64,000 nucleotides of DNA from CAZEHS01 sp964649745 (GCA_964649745.1 CAZYQI010000012.1:1-64000); one strand, 5' to 3'. Shown: positions 33,701 to 42,283, counted from the stretch's first letter. Numbers and translations: made by a program. Notes: generated by a model from the sequence alone, not told the origin.

Positions 33701-36175
33701 ACGGCGCTCACACCTCCCGATGCAGCGGTTGACGGCGCAGCCATTGTCTTGAATGTAGGCAATGTGTCCGGTACGGTGAAGGTTCGACTGAAGGAAACCT
33801 CCAACTATGAAGCGGGGGCATTGCTTACAGCCGAATCCCCCTTTGTGGGAACCCTGGAGGGCGCGGCAGCCATCGCCGGAAACGCCGCATATGGTCAACC
33901 TCTTACCGTGCAGGTGAATGGCGTCCAGCCAGGGGCCGTAATGGCCTATCAGTGGAAGCGCACGTTGAGCAGCACAACCACTGATGTCGGTACAGGGAGC
34001 ACCTACACCCTGGGGACTGACGACATCGGAGCCATCCTTACCGTGACCGTGACAGCTACTGGTTATGACGGAGCATTGGTCAGTCAGGCCACGACGACAG
34101 TATCCAAGGCCGCCGGCCCGGCAGCGCCGTTGGCACCTGTTATCAGTTCGGCATCCACCAACAGCATCACCCTGGCCAGCATAGCTGGAGCGGAATATCA
34201 GCAGGATGCAGAACAATGGCAGGACAGCCCTGTTTTCAGCGGTCTGTCTCCCGCTTCGGGCTACGCGTTCCATATACGCATCAAGGAGACGGCAACCCAT
34301 TTGGCTTCGGCCATCAGCCACGGCGCAACCCTCCATACCCGTTCAGCGGCACCGACGGATACCGTGGTTACCCTGAACTACGGGGCAGAAACCGCCGCCT
34401 TCGACGGAACCCTTTACGAAATGAACACGGCCTCGAATTTCACCGGTGCCGCCATTGCCAGCGGCGGCAACATTGCCGATTACCCGGGGCAGACCCTTTA
34501 CATCCGCACCAAGGCAGTTCCAAACGGTGCATCGGAGAGTGCGGGCACAGCGGTGACCATACCGGTCAGAACGGCGGCCCCGGCCATCGCCTCGGTTGCC
34601 GGAACCCTTGGCACCGGCTTCAAGGTGACGGCCACCGTGAACATGGGGGATAACGGCAGCTTCGTTTACCGAGCAGATCAGGGCCCGTGGCAGGTATTGC
34701 CGGAATTCACAGGCATTGCCCTGGACACCGCGCACACCTTTGAGGCGGCCTATGCCGCCACCGCCACGACCTTTGCCTCGGCACCGGATTCTGAAAGCAA
34801 AACATGGACAGGCGCCGATTTCACGGCGGAACAGGTGGCGGCCCTGGTAACAAGCATCACCCCTCCCGCCAAGGATGCCGTCAGCATCACCCTGCCCACC
34901 GTACCTTCGGGTTTTACGGTGACCATCAAGAGCGTGCTGCCGGATGCCGCCGTGCTGGCCGCCAACGGAACCATCGCTCCTCCTGTGGCGGCAGTAACAG
35001 TGAAGGTGGTGCTGACGGTTACCAAAGCAGAAAACAATACAACTGCTGATACCACTGAGATAGCGGCAGTGATTCCGGCCAAGACAGCGGCCCCCGTATC
35101 CTCCGGAGGCGGCGGAGGCGGTTACAACCAGCCAACGGCTCCTTCCAGCAGCATCAACAGTGGAAAAGACCTTTCTCAAACCGACCTGAAGCAGCTGGCT
35201 TCCAAAGGGGGCACTCTTACGGTCAAAGGCTCGGCAGATGCCAGTCTGGTATTCGACGCCGAGGCCCTGAAGGGCATCGCCAGCCAGGCTGGGGGCAGCA
35301 TTCAGGCAACCATGCAGGATGTATCCGCCCAGTATCAGGTCAGCCACCCCGGTCGGATGGTGCATTCTTTAACTGTCACCTCGGAAGGGAAAACCATCAG
35401 CCAGTTCGGAGGCAGCGTCGCCGTGACCCTGCCCTATACCCTGAAGCAGGGAGAAGACCCCGACCGGGTGGGCATCTGGTTCCTGGCTTCTTACGGCACC
35501 CTCACGGAGGTCCCCTGCAGCTACGATGGGGCCACGGGCCGTGTTACCTTCAAAGTGAATCACTTCTCCCTCTATATGATCGGCCTTAAGCAGGCGACTG
35601 TTCAACCCGGGACAGGCTCCGTCTCCATGGGCTTCGCCGATGTGAAGGCTGACGACTGGTTCAGCGGGGCCGTGCAGTACGTGACTGAAAAGGGACTTAT
35701 GGCGGGTACCGATGCCCATAGCTTCAGTCCTCAGGCCAACACCACCCGGGCCATGATTGTGACCATCCTCTGGCGCATGGAGGGCAAGCCTGCTCCTTCA
35801 GGAACGGCGGCCTTTGCCGATGTGCCCACCGGGGAATATTACACACAGGCCGTAGCCTGGGCGGCGAAGGAGGGCATTGTCAGCGGGCAAAGCGCCGACC
35901 GCTTCGCTCCCCAGCAGAGCATCACCCGGGAACAACTGGCAGCCATGCTGTTCCGATACGCCCAGTATAAAAAACAGGACACCACCCAAGGCGGCATGGC
36001 CATTCGGGAATACGCCGACAGCGGCAGCATTTCCGAATACGCGGCTCCGGCACTGGGCTGGGCCGTGAACACGGGCCTGCTTATGGGCAGCGGCAACCAG
36101 CTGCTGCCCGGTGGAAGCGCCACTCGAGCTCAAGTGGCGGCAGTGCTTAAGCGGTTTTGGGAAGCGGCTCATTGA
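30725..36175 (+). CDS. Large SLH-domain cell-surface protein
   Basis: A 1816-residue secreted protein. The signal peptide (KRKRHRLLSLLLIV...VSAA) ends near residue 34. A beta-rich region follows, then two related modules (about 338-600 and 608-880). Each opens with a WAAAAAAVQEGGTITLL / WNEASKAVLTGGVITLL segment and ends with a VASD..LTLK.. segment. Next come an MBG-like module and Ig/fibronectin-like modules (about 880-1450). A glycine linker (GGGGGG, near 1460) leads to three SLH repeats (about 1636-1816) that anchor it to secondary cell-wall polymer. A segment around 31.1-31.7 kb is much more AT-rich than the rest. It follows the LytTR two-component genes. Adhesion or S-layer role is inferred. 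Confidence 0.9.
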   Translation: MKRKRHRLLSLLLIVTMVLGLIPAATITVSAAEININETASSGSDLEITENTTISIAKGATYTVPNLVFKNSNPTLTITDGGTLKVNTNITSTGSDITIIIVDGSILDSVEVMPGTPEVTLSDEDAQDKPGIRGYDVNITAGEGSFVKAYNITGGSGSPRKQHYNMLEERMVCANPGDGGEVILEVSGASFIANTITYGERGDAESGTNGKVAIQLTNGYLESTEYIKGGVGGTLIISSGAMYAPDLRDIQPTLDGTIPLYRVYVSVPTGIGGNYTPMTYKLDGGAEIATKAKNGTDLFLWLAAGEHQLLISDGTKKYSASGTVSNSGSNNLTAVPIPLMVKNGEASSYHTTWAAAAAAVQEGGTITLLEEVTMRPGDTLPAVPCTIDGGTDLNMLTPGSNTVHMQANLTLKNMGLGMSGFDNTTLITGNGASGYPLTLEGKVRLGDNGISGSGLPGSAVVVKGQLECASLVGVDSLQIDTGGTAAILSNIGAKNIVNNGSITFRLYTQVNGGSLSGTGDLVCSGEFTGSRLQFLNGAAVASDAALTLKTDFYTPAQGDLMAVSIPTVGANPDKVANIERLLFHTAFGDLMLTGAADTANNQYHYTLAPALAEVTNGQTATRYASWNEASKAVLTGGVITLLKDVNSSTIGTMPSVPYTLDGHGHTLSGYDIYLNADATLMDITFEYGPFIATNSSGDPCRVTIEGTVTAPNVFLNGKPTGSQITVKGTLDCGRIQDFSKITVDTAGVVRAAIFKARNYAVNGTLTHSEEFGIDSGVLSGTGTLVLTSALRCLTFSNGASVASDSTLTLKAEGYTPGKGQPVIQKEPDGVSLPNVGRLMMGETFNAFALDTDVQCGTYRLIDARSFILADKTAAYAGGGIALEAAAITPALGTGETVVYTYYPTEADRTAGTDGSTVAPVNVGTYYGRAVIAKSAECTAAQRDATLTITKTSGLPAPTDGVVEDTANTLAFTPVNGHGNLEQYEYSFDGTGWTALTPPDAAVDGAAIVLNVGNVSGTVKVRLKETSNYEAGALLTAESPFVGTLEGAAAIAGNAAYGQPLTVQVNGVQPGAVMAYQWKRTLSSTTTDVGTGSTYTLGTDDIGAILTVTVTATGYDGALVSQATTTVSKAAGPAAPLAPVISSASTNSITLASIAGAEYQQDAEQWQDSPVFSGLSPASGYAFHIRIKETATHLASAISHGATLHTRSAAPTDTVVTLNYGAETAAFDGTLYEMNTASNFTGAAIASGGNIADYPGQTLYIRTKAVPNGASESAGTAVTIPVRTAAPAIASVAGTLGTGFKVTATVNMGDNGSFVYRADQGPWQVLPEFTGIALDTAHTFEAAYAATATTFASAPDSESKTWTGADFTAEQVAALVTSITPPAKDAVSITLPTVPSGFTVTIKSVLPDAAVLAANGTIAPPVAAVTVKVVLTVTKAENNTTADTTEIAAVIPAKTAAPVSSGGGGGGYNQPTAPSSSINSGKDLSQTDLKQLASKGGTLTVKGSADASLVFDAEALKGIASQAGGSIQATMQDVSAQYQVSHPGRMVHSLTVTSEGKTISQFGGSVAVTLPYTLKQGEDPDRVGIWFLASYGTLTEVPCSYDGATGRVTFKVNHFSLYMIGLKQATVQPGTGSVSMGFADVKADDWFSGAVQYVTEKGLMAGTDAHSFSPQANTTRAMIVTILWRMEGKPAPSGTAAFADVPTGEYYTQAVAWAAKEGIVSGQSADRFAPQQSITREQLAAMLFRYAQYKKQDTTQGGMAIREYADSGSISEYAAPALGWAVNTGLLMGSGNQLLPGGSATRAQVAAVLKRFWEAAH

Positions 36176-36234
36176 ATGAGTGAATGCGGCTCGGAGTAAT
36201 GAGCAGGGATTTTTTATAGAGAGTGAACGCTTAA

Positions 36235-36273
36235 GGCGTCTCGTGAGAGTTTCTCTCAACGGGACGCTTTTTT
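36235..36273 (+). terminator. Intrinsic terminator after the SLH gene
   Basis: An imperfect stem (GCGTC/GACGC outer, GAGAG/CTCTC inner) is followed by six T. Confidence 0.85.
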
Positions 36274-36362
36274 CGTCTGAAAGAGACATGGGCAAAGGAG
36301 ATTATTGCAAGGCTGCGTCAAGGCAAAATAAGAATGTTGCGGGGGATTTGTGATGGAACCAT

Positions 36363-36414
36363 ATAGTTGACACGGCAACTAATATGAGGTAAAATATCGT
36401 AGTCATGGCAACTA
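36363..36414 (+). promoter_or_regulatory. marR promoter with two MarR-like operator boxes
   Basis: TTGACA (36367-36372), a 17-base spacer and TAAAAT (36390-36395) form a strong sigma-A promoter. An inverted repeat AGTTG-N6-CAACT (36365-36380) covers the -35 element. A second related box (TAGTCATGGCAACTA, 36400-36414) covers the start site. This layout fits autorepression by the MarR protein encoded next. Confidence 0.7.
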
Positions 36415-36451
36415 TATTTCGTGATTATTACCATACCTCCGGAGGATTTCC

Positions 36452-36901
36452 ATGGGAAGCAGAAGCATTGGAAGACTAATTTCGATACTGAATCGGCAGG
36501 CTCAGATGTATCTGAACAATGCACTTAAGGATTTGGATATCGGCTCATCGGAGCATATTTTTCTCATCAACCTCCTTCATGTGGATGGCATTACTCAAGA
36601 GGACCTGTCGGCAAGGGTTCTCATCGATAAGGGGGCCACGGCCCGTGCTCTTAAATCCTTGGAGGAAAAGGGTTATGTGCGGCGGGAGGCCGACGCGCAG
36701 GACAAACGTTCAAAGCGGGTGTTTGTCACGGCGAAAGCGGCGGACCGTGGAGCGGAGATCCATCAGGCCCTTGAAAGGTGGACAACGTATCTTACGGAGG
36801 ATCTGGAGCCGGAGGCAGTCAGTGCGGCTATGGATATATTGGAAAAAATGGCAGATAAGGCCCGCGGGAGCGGATGCAGAAAAAAAGGAAAGAAGGACTA
36901 G
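36452..36901 (+). CDS. MarR family transcriptional regulator
   Basis: A 149-residue winged-helix repressor. The DNA-binding part is recognisable in GITQEDLSARVLIDKGATARALKSLEEKGYVRREADAQDKRSKRVFVTAKA (residues 49-100), with the D..R wing signature. It is followed after four bases by a MATE efflux pump, the usual regulator-plus-pump unit. It probably binds the two operator boxes in its own promoter and releases on binding a small toxic ligand. Confidence 0.93.
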   Translation: MGSRSIGRLISILNRQAQMYLNNALKDLDIGSSEHIFLINLLHVDGITQEDLSARVLIDKGATARALKSLEEKGYVRREADAQDKRSKRVFVTAKAADRGAEIHQALERWTTYLTEDLEPEAVSAAMDILEKMADKARGSGCRKKGKKD

Positions 36902-36905
36902 TTCA

Positions 36906-38267
36906 TTGGATTATTCAAAACAATTAGGCGAGGAAAAGGTATCAAAGCTATTGCTGAAATTCTCCGTCCCGGCCATCATCGGGATGTTGGTCAATGCACT
37001 TTATAATGTCGTGGACCGGATATTCATCGGAAATGGTGTCGGGTCCCTGGGTATTGCGGGGATCACTATCGCCTTTCCACTGATGCTCTTTATCATGGCC
37101 TGCGGGATGCTCATCGGCATCGGCGCCAATTCCCTGATCTCCATCCGGCTGGGGGAGAAGAAACCGGAGGAAGCCGAGCAGATCATGGGCAATGCCGTGA
37201 CACTGATGATTCTCATCTCACTGGTGGTAACCGTAGGGGGGCTGGTTTTCATCGATCCCCTGCTAAGGGTCATGGGGGCCAGTGCGGCCGTGCTTCCCTA
37301 TGCCAGGGATTATACCGTCATCATTCTGCTGGGAACGGTTTTTCAGACCATCGGCTTCGGCATGAACAACTTTATCCGGGCGGAAGGCCGCCCCCGGACC
37401 GCCATGGTTACCATGCTGATCGGGGCTCTGATCAACACCGTGCTGGATCCTCTATTCATCTTTGTTTTCCACTGGGGGATGAAAGGAGCGGCCTTAGCCA
37501 CCATTCTGGCTCAGCTGGTCTCAGCCATTTGGGTACTGCACTACTTCTTGAGCGGCAGCAGTTATCTTAAGATTCGTATGCGCTACCTGAAGCTGAAGTC
37601 GGATATCGTTCTCAACATAATGGCCATCGGCTCCGCGCCCTTTGCTATGCAGCTGGCAGCAGGACTTCTCACGGTCATTATGAACCGAGCTCTCACCACC
37701 TATGGGGGGGATGTGGCTGTATCGGCCATGGGGGTTGTCAACAGTGTTTCCGTGCTGTTTCTGATGCCGATATTCGGCATTAACCAGGGCGTTCAGCCCA
37801 TCATCGGCTACAACTACGGCGCCCGGAAGTTTGGCAGGGTGAGAGAAGCGCTGAAGCTGGGTATTATCAGTGCCACGGCCATCGTAACGGTGGGATTTCT
37901 CGTCACACGGCTGTTTCCCCGGGAGATTGTGAGTCTTTTCAATTCCCAGGACGCCGCCCTTATTGACTTGGGCGCTCGATCGGTTACATTTTTTCTTGTC
38001 TTCCTTCCCATCATTGGGTTTCAGGTTGTATCCGCCAATTATTTTCAGGCCATCGGCAAGCCCAAGCATGCGGCATTCCTCAGCTTGTCACGGCAGGTGC
38101 TGGTGCTGATACCGGCCCTGCTGATTCTCCCCCGGTTCTTCGGCCTGGACGGGGTTTTAATGGCCGGACCGGTTTCAGACCTGATTGCCAGTGTCATTAC
38201 AGGATTTTTTATATTCCATGAGCTCAAACATTTAACAGAACGGCAGCAGGGAGAGAGTATTGCCTGA
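36906..38267 (+). CDS. MATE family efflux transporter
   Basis: A 453-residue, twelve-helix multidrug/toxin extrusion pump driven by sodium or protons. Typical elements are KFSVPAIIGMLVNALYNVVDRIFIG near residue 15 and GINQGVQPIIGYNYGARKFGRV near residue 290. The start is TTG 36906, after AAGGAAAGAAGGA and four bases past the marR stop. The frame is open back to 36519, but that part overlaps marR. Substrate unknown. Confidence 0.92.
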   Translation: MDYSKQLGEEKVSKLLLKFSVPAIIGMLVNALYNVVDRIFIGNGVGSLGIAGITIAFPLMLFIMACGMLIGIGANSLISIRLGEKKPEEAEQIMGNAVTLMILISLVVTVGGLVFIDPLLRVMGASAAVLPYARDYTVIILLGTVFQTIGFGMNNFIRAEGRPRTAMVTMLIGALINTVLDPLFIFVFHWGMKGAALATILAQLVSAIWVLHYFLSGSSYLKIRMRYLKLKSDIVLNIMAIGSAPFAMQLAAGLLTVIMNRALTTYGGDVAVSAMGVVNSVSVLFLMPIFGINQGVQPIIGYNYGARKFGRVREALKLGIISATAIVTVGFLVTRLFPREIVSLFNSQDAALIDLGARSVTFFLVFLPIIGFQVVSANYFQAIGKPKHAAFLSLSRQVLVLIPALLILPRFFGLDGVLMAGPVSDLIASVITGFFIFHELKHLTERQQGESIA

Positions 38268-38348
38268 CCGTTCTTTGCCGGGGTTGTCAAAATGGAAGCC
38301 CCGTGCTACAGTAAATGTGATACCAGATTGAAAAAGGAGGAAAGTCTT

Positions 38349-38501
38349 GTGCGGAACGCTTACGTCAATAATCCTATGACTCTGTGCATACCGGTAATGG
38401 ACCGTTGTGGATCACCCAAATTGGGCCTCCAACGGGATCGGTATGCCCAAAATCAGGATATACGACGTAAACAGCACCGAATGACTTTCTCGCACTTCTG
38501 A
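38349..38501 (+). CDS. Possible 50-residue small protein overlapping a structured RNA
   Basis: A GTG-started frame eight bases after AAAAAGGAGG encodes a basic 50-residue peptide with no recognised family. The same DNA forms a long stem, with GCATACCG (38386-38393) pairing with CGGTATGC (38439-38446) and inner stems. It may instead be a structured leader RNA rather than a gene. A terminator follows at 38542. Confidence 0.3.
   Translation: MRNAYVNNPMTLCIPVMDRCGSPKLGLQRDRYAQNQDIRRKQHRMTFSHF
38386..38446 (+). ncRNA. Candidate structured RNA between MATE and MFS genes
   Basis: Nested pairings: an 8-bp perfect outer stem, CCGTTG/CAACGG (38402-38407 with 38430-38435), and a CCCA/TGGG tip. An intrinsic terminator lies about 100 bases downstream. 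The overall shape is like a regulated leader, but it matches no riboswitch class I can recognise. Confidence 0.4.
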
Positions 38502-38541
38502 TAAACAGGACGTGATCTTGCCTGTGGCTCTTGTGAGAATT

Positions 38542-38572
38542 GCCCCGGTCTTTTCGCCGGGGCTTTTATTTT
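38542..38572 (+). terminator. Intrinsic terminator before the MFS gene
   Basis: A 7-bp GC-rich stem (GCCCCGG / CCGGGGC) with an 8-base loop is followed by TTTTATTTT. It ends the MATE transcript or attenuates the next gene. Confidence 0.85.
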
Positions 38573-38617
38573 CTCGTGATAGGGTTATCATGGCATTTTA
38601 ATCTGGAGGAACCCACT

Positions 38618-39856
38618 ATGAATCAAACGAGCCATTCTCATACAAAGACGACTAATCATCTTATCCGGCAGCGCCAGTTAAGGCAAAATGTTGGGAAGAA
38701 CTATCTCTTCATTCTTCTAAACAATTTTGATCTGACCAATGGCGTTTGGATGCTCTATCTTGCCTTTAAGGGGCTGAATCTGTTCCAGATAGGCATCATG
38801 GAGGCCATCTATCACCTCACCTCTTTTGCCATGGAGGTGCCCACGGGTATCATTGCCGATCTGTATGGTCGCCGTACCAGTCGTCTTTTAGGGCGGGCCC
38901 TGTCGGTTGCGGCAACGGCGAGTATGATATTCTCCACCGATCTTTGGATGTTTGCCCTGTGCTTCGCTCTTTCTGCCATTGGCAATAATCTGGAGTCCGG
39001 GGCGGGGGATGCTCTGATTTACGACAGCCTTAAGGAGGTTGGGGATGAGGGCTCCTATATGAAGACCGTGGGGATCCGGGAGATGTGCTTCCAAGTAGCC
39101 CGAACCTTCGGACTTCTGCTGGGGGGGTATCTTGCCCAGACCGACTATGTTCTTGTCTACAAGGTAGCCTTTGTTGTGGCTCTTCTCACCTTTTTCCACT
39201 GCTTCAGCTTCAGGGAGCCCAGCGTCGGCAGGGTGGAGTCGGAGCATACCGGCTTTCGCCTTGCCATGGAACAGCTTCGTCTCAGTGTATCGGTGCTGGC
39301 CAGGGATCGGAAGGTGGGGTTCCTCATCGTTGCCATAGAGGTGTTCAGCCTTTTTTACACCACGGAGTTCTTCTATATCCAGAACCACATGAAGGGGCTG
39401 GGGCACACGGAATTCCAGGTGGCCATGGTATTGGCGGCAGGGGCTCTGGGTGGGGCCCTCATCGCCACCCAGGCCCATCGGTTGGACAAATGCTTCGGCT
39501 GCCAGAATCTCCTGATGGGGGTTCCGATTTTTGCTATTGCAGGCTTCTGGATGGTGGCGACCCCGCGTTTTTTGGCGGTGGGCTTCGTTTATTTAGCCAT
39601 AGTGGAAGGGGTGCTGTTCGTCGCCACCTCCGACTATATCAATCGCTTGATTCCCAGCTCTCAGCGAGCGACCATCCTCTCCTTCCAAAGCATGCTCTTT
39701 TCCTTCCTGATGATCTGTCTGTTCCCAGTGGTCGGATTGGTGGGGGATGCCTTCGGTCTGGCGGTGGCCTTCAGGGGAATCGCCATACTGGCAACCTTTA
39801 CCCTGTCCTCTATTACAGCGGTGGTGTGGATAACACGGAAGCACTGGACGGTGTGA
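38618..39856 (+). CDS. MFS transporter
   Basis: A 412-residue major facilitator with about twelve hydrophobic helices. The conserved GIIADLYGRRTSRLLGR loop lies near residue 84. SGAGDALIYDSLKEVGDEG near residue 128 is typical of a poorly characterised MFS group found in Firmicutes. ATG 38618 follows TGGAGGAA; the same frame upstream includes the terminator. It may be controlled by the structured leader upstream. Substrate unknown. Confidence 0.87.
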   Translation: MNQTSHSHTKTTNHLIRQRQLRQNVGKNYLFILLNNFDLTNGVWMLYLAFKGLNLFQIGIMEAIYHLTSFAMEVPTGIIADLYGRRTSRLLGRALSVAATASMIFSTDLWMFALCFALSAIGNNLESGAGDALIYDSLKEVGDEGSYMKTVGIREMCFQVARTFGLLLGGYLAQTDYVLVYKVAFVVALLTFFHCFSFREPSVGRVESEHTGFRLAMEQLRLSVSVLARDRKVGFLIVAIEVFSLFYTTEFFYIQNHMKGLGHTEFQVAMVLAAGALGGALIATQAHRLDKCFGCQNLLMGVPIFAIAGFWMVATPRFLAVGFVYLAIVEGVLFVATSDYINRLIPSSQRATILSFQSMLFSFLMICLFPVVGLVGDAFGLAVAFRGIAILATFTLSSITAVVWITRKHWTV

Positions 39857-40038
39857 TTCAGGTCATGTTGATAAATCGTGCTTGATTCAATCAACGTCAG
39901 TTTAGGAATATATCCGGGCATTTTTAAAATTTCACCGTACATTTTGACCGGTATCTGATAGATTGATAGGGCATGACTGAAATGCGACAAATGTATTTTC
40001 AGAAATTCCGGAGTGAGGAGCACGAAAGGAATACGCTA

Positions 40039-40902
40039 ATGAGATCACTTTTTAAAAATGACCGCACCAAGGCGATTCTTTTTTTGGTGGCGGCATCGGT
40101 GCTGTGGAGCAGCGGGGGCATACTGATCAAGCTGGTGGATTGGAACCCTGTGGCCATTGCGGGAAGCCGGAGCTTCATCGCGGCATGGATCGTGCTGCTG
40201 TATCTGAGAAAGCCGAAATTTACATGGTCCAAGGCGCAGGTGGGAGGCGCGGTTGCCTACGCGGCGACGGTGATCCTTTTTGTAGCCGCCAACAAGCTGA
40301 CCACCTCCGCCAATGCCATCCTTTTGCAATACACCGCACCGGTGTTTGTGGCGATTTTAGGGATATGGATATTAAAAGAAAAAACCCACTGGTTTGATTG
40401 GACGGCCATTGTGTTTGTATTTGGCGGAATGGCGCTGTTTTTTATCGATAATGTAGGAGGCGGCAGCACCTTAGGGAATATGCTGGGGGTTCTCAGCGGC
40501 TTTTGTCTGGCCTGCCTTACCATCGCCCTCCGATTTCAAAAGCATGGTTCTCCTATAGAAACGGCCCTGCTGGGCAATGTGTTGACCTTTCTTGTGGCTA
40601 TTCCCTTTATGCTGGGCTCGGTGCCGGATGCACGAAGCCTCTTTGGGATTGTCCTTTTAGGCGTGTTCCAACTGGGGTTCTCATACATTCTTTATGCCCT
40701 GGCCATCAAGCACGTTTCCGCGCTGGAGGCCATATTGATCGCCGTACTGGAGCCCCTGCTGAATCCGGTATGGGTGTTCATTTTTGCAGGTGAAAAGCCC
40801 AGCTTCTTTGCTCTTTGCGGTGGGGCCATCGTCATTGTCAGCGTCCTGACAAGAAACATCATCGTCATGAGGGAAACCGCCAAGGCTGCCAAGGGCGCGT
40901 AG
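40039..40902 (+). CDS. EamA family (DMT) transporter
   Basis: A 287-residue, ten-helix drug/metabolite transporter with two EamA repeats. Motifs include AASVLWSSGGILIKL near residue 20 and ALEAILIAVLEPLLNPVWVFIFAGEKP near residue 230. ATG 40039 follows GAAAGGA; the longer frame from 39973 has no better site. Exports or imports small metabolites; substrate unknown. Confidence 0.9.
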   Translation: MRSLFKNDRTKAILFLVAASVLWSSGGILIKLVDWNPVAIAGSRSFIAAWIVLLYLRKPKFTWSKAQVGGAVAYAATVILFVAANKLTTSANAILLQYTAPVFVAILGIWILKEKTHWFDWTAIVFVFGGMALFFIDNVGGGSTLGNMLGVLSGFCLACLTIALRFQKHGSPIETALLGNVLTFLVAIPFMLGSVPDARSLFGIVLLGVFQLGFSYILYALAIKHVSALEAILIAVLEPLLNPVWVFIFAGEKPSFFALCGGAIVIVSVLTRNIIVMRETAKAAKGA

Positions 40903-40988
40903 TTTAATGCCGGATTGTGGAAACATTTTTATGTCTTCGCACGGTATTCATAGGAAGGTTAAGGGAGCAGGGGGCAGGTTTGCCGCAG

Positions 40989-41030
40989 CGAAGCCGGAAT
41001 CCAATAAGGGATACCGGCTTCGTTTATTTA
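40989..41030 (+). terminator. Intrinsic terminator after the EamA gene
   Basis: CGAAGCCGG...CCGGCTTCG with an inner ATCC/GGAT pairing, followed by TTTATTTATT. Confidence 0.82.
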
Positions 41031-41162
41031 TTATCAATACATTAAGGTTTATTAAAGCTTTATTAAACCAGTGGAATGGGGTATGAAAGTGCGGTACACT
41101 TAGAAAGCGGAATACCGTTTTTCAAGCGGCCTTCAATGTCGTATCCAGAAAGGAACCCACCC

Positions 41163-41672
41163 ATGATTTATGCACTGATTCTTTTCGCCAAAATCTTCGA
41201 GGTTTCTCTGTCAACTGTCCGAACCGTTCTGATAACGAAGGGTGAACGCAGGATAGGAGCCGTCATCGGTTTTTTTGAGGTGATGCTTTGGATATACATT
41301 GCCGCCAACGTGCTGACAGGCATTGCAGCGGATCCCTTAAAAGCAGTGTTCTATTCTCTGGGTTTTGCGCTGGGCAATTATTTCGGAAGCATCCTCGAAG
41401 AGATGATTGGGATAGGTCTTTCAGAAATTGTGGTCATTGTAAAGGACGAGCATGGGGAAGAATTGGCGGAGCATTTACGGGCCAACGACTTTGCGGTAAC
41501 CATGGTAGAAGGCACCGGAATGAGCAGGTCCCGTCACATGCTGTTCCTGTTCACCCAACGAAAGCGGGTTAAGGATGCCGTGACCCTGATCAAATCCAAG
41601 CAAGAAAACGCCGTGATCACCGTGTCGGAAACCAAACCAATCTATGGGGGATACGGATTGCTGAAAAAGTAA
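41163..41672 (+). CDS. UPF0316 family membrane protein (DUF5698/DUF2179)
   Basis: A 169-residue protein with three N-terminal transmembrane helices (FEVSLSTVRTVLITKGER near residue 11) and a soluble C-terminal DUF2179 domain (about 90-165, GTGMSRSRHMLFLFTQRKR). The DUF2179 fold resembles ligand-binding domains, and the family may be a small-molecule-responsive membrane regulator; function is not established. ATG 41163 is preferred; the frame is open to 41076 without a good ribosome binding site. Confidence 0.88.
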   Translation: MIYALILFAKIFEVSLSTVRTVLITKGERRIGAVIGFFEVMLWIYIAANVLTGIAADPLKAVFYSLGFALGNYFGSILEEMIGIGLSEIVVIVKDEHGEELAEHLRANDFAVTMVEGTGMSRSRHMLFLFTQRKRVKDAVTLIKSKQENAVITVSETKPIYGGYGLLKK

Positions 41673-41772
41673 TGAGCGTGGATTCATTTAATAAAAACCC
41701 AAGAATTACTTCACGAACCCCTCACAACTGCATGCTATAATGGCATTAACATACATCGAAAGGATGACATTC

Positions 41773-42093
41773 ATGCGAATTTATCGCGCTGACAATAGCT
41801 TTGGCTGCCTCATTGGCCTGCTTTTCATCTTTATCTTCTTTTCTATTCTGTTTTTCTTCGGCAGACTGCTGTTCACAACTCCCTTGGGTTTGGCACTGGT
41901 GGTCACCTTTGGATTCTGGTACTGGCTGGAGAAACGGAAACGGGCGCGGCGTACCGGAGGGGGTATGTACGAATTCCAGGGAAGTGAAAAGGAACCCGAT
42001 CGGGAAAACCCCTTTGAAGATAACGGAAATGGTTTCAATAAGCAGGATGTCGTGGAAGTAACACACTATGAAGATGTGAAGGATGATGAATAA
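41773..42093 (+). CDS. Small hypothetical membrane protein
   Basis: A 106-residue protein with two hydrophobic segments (about 10-32 and 38-52) and an acidic, charged C-terminal tail (GSEKEPDRENPFEDNG). I do not recognise the family. ATG 41773 follows AAAGGA at a fair distance, and an intrinsic terminator follows the stop, so it is likely a genuine monocistronic gene. Confidence 0.65.
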   Translation: MRIYRADNSFGCLIGLLFIFIFFSILFFFGRLLFTTPLGLALVVTFGFWYWLEKRKRARRTGGGMYEFQGSEKEPDRENPFEDNGNGFNKQDVVEVTHYEDVKDDE

Positions 42094-42104
42094 GGAATGT
42101 GCGG

Positions 42105-42132
42105 ACAGTCCGGTCGAACCGGGCTGTTTTTT
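42105..42132 (+). terminator. Intrinsic terminator after the small membrane protein gene
   Basis: ACAGTCCGGT pairs with ACCGGGCTGT (one wobble) around a CGA loop, followed by T residues. Confidence 0.85.
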
Positions 42133-42283
42133 GTTTGCCACGGTGGCGGAAATGGTATGAACAAATGGTAGTTGGCGTTTCTAATGTAGCCTTAACTTGT
42201 GGCGTTTTCTGTAAATTGATAGAATGAAAACAGCTCCGGCTGTGATGGGGCTTAAAGGACATGCACGAATAAGCGACGGGGTG

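Noticed and set aside
33092..35365. Long minus-strand open frames opposite the SLH gene
   Set aside because: GC-rich repetitive coding sequence leaves antisense frames open; the translated products look like low-complexity shadow sequence.
36519..36905. N-terminal extension of the MATE transporter
   Set aside because: It lies within marR in another frame; the transporter family starts at the TTG at 36906.
39085..39885. 266-codon frame inside the MFS gene
   Set aside because: Overlaps a well-supported twelve-helix transporter in another frame; product is low-complexity Gly/Ser/His-rich.
41042..41068. Direct repeats TTTATTAAA (11-base period) before the UPF0316 gene, possible PhoP-like site
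   Set aside because: Only two copies in an AT-rich stretch and no clear match to a known consensus.
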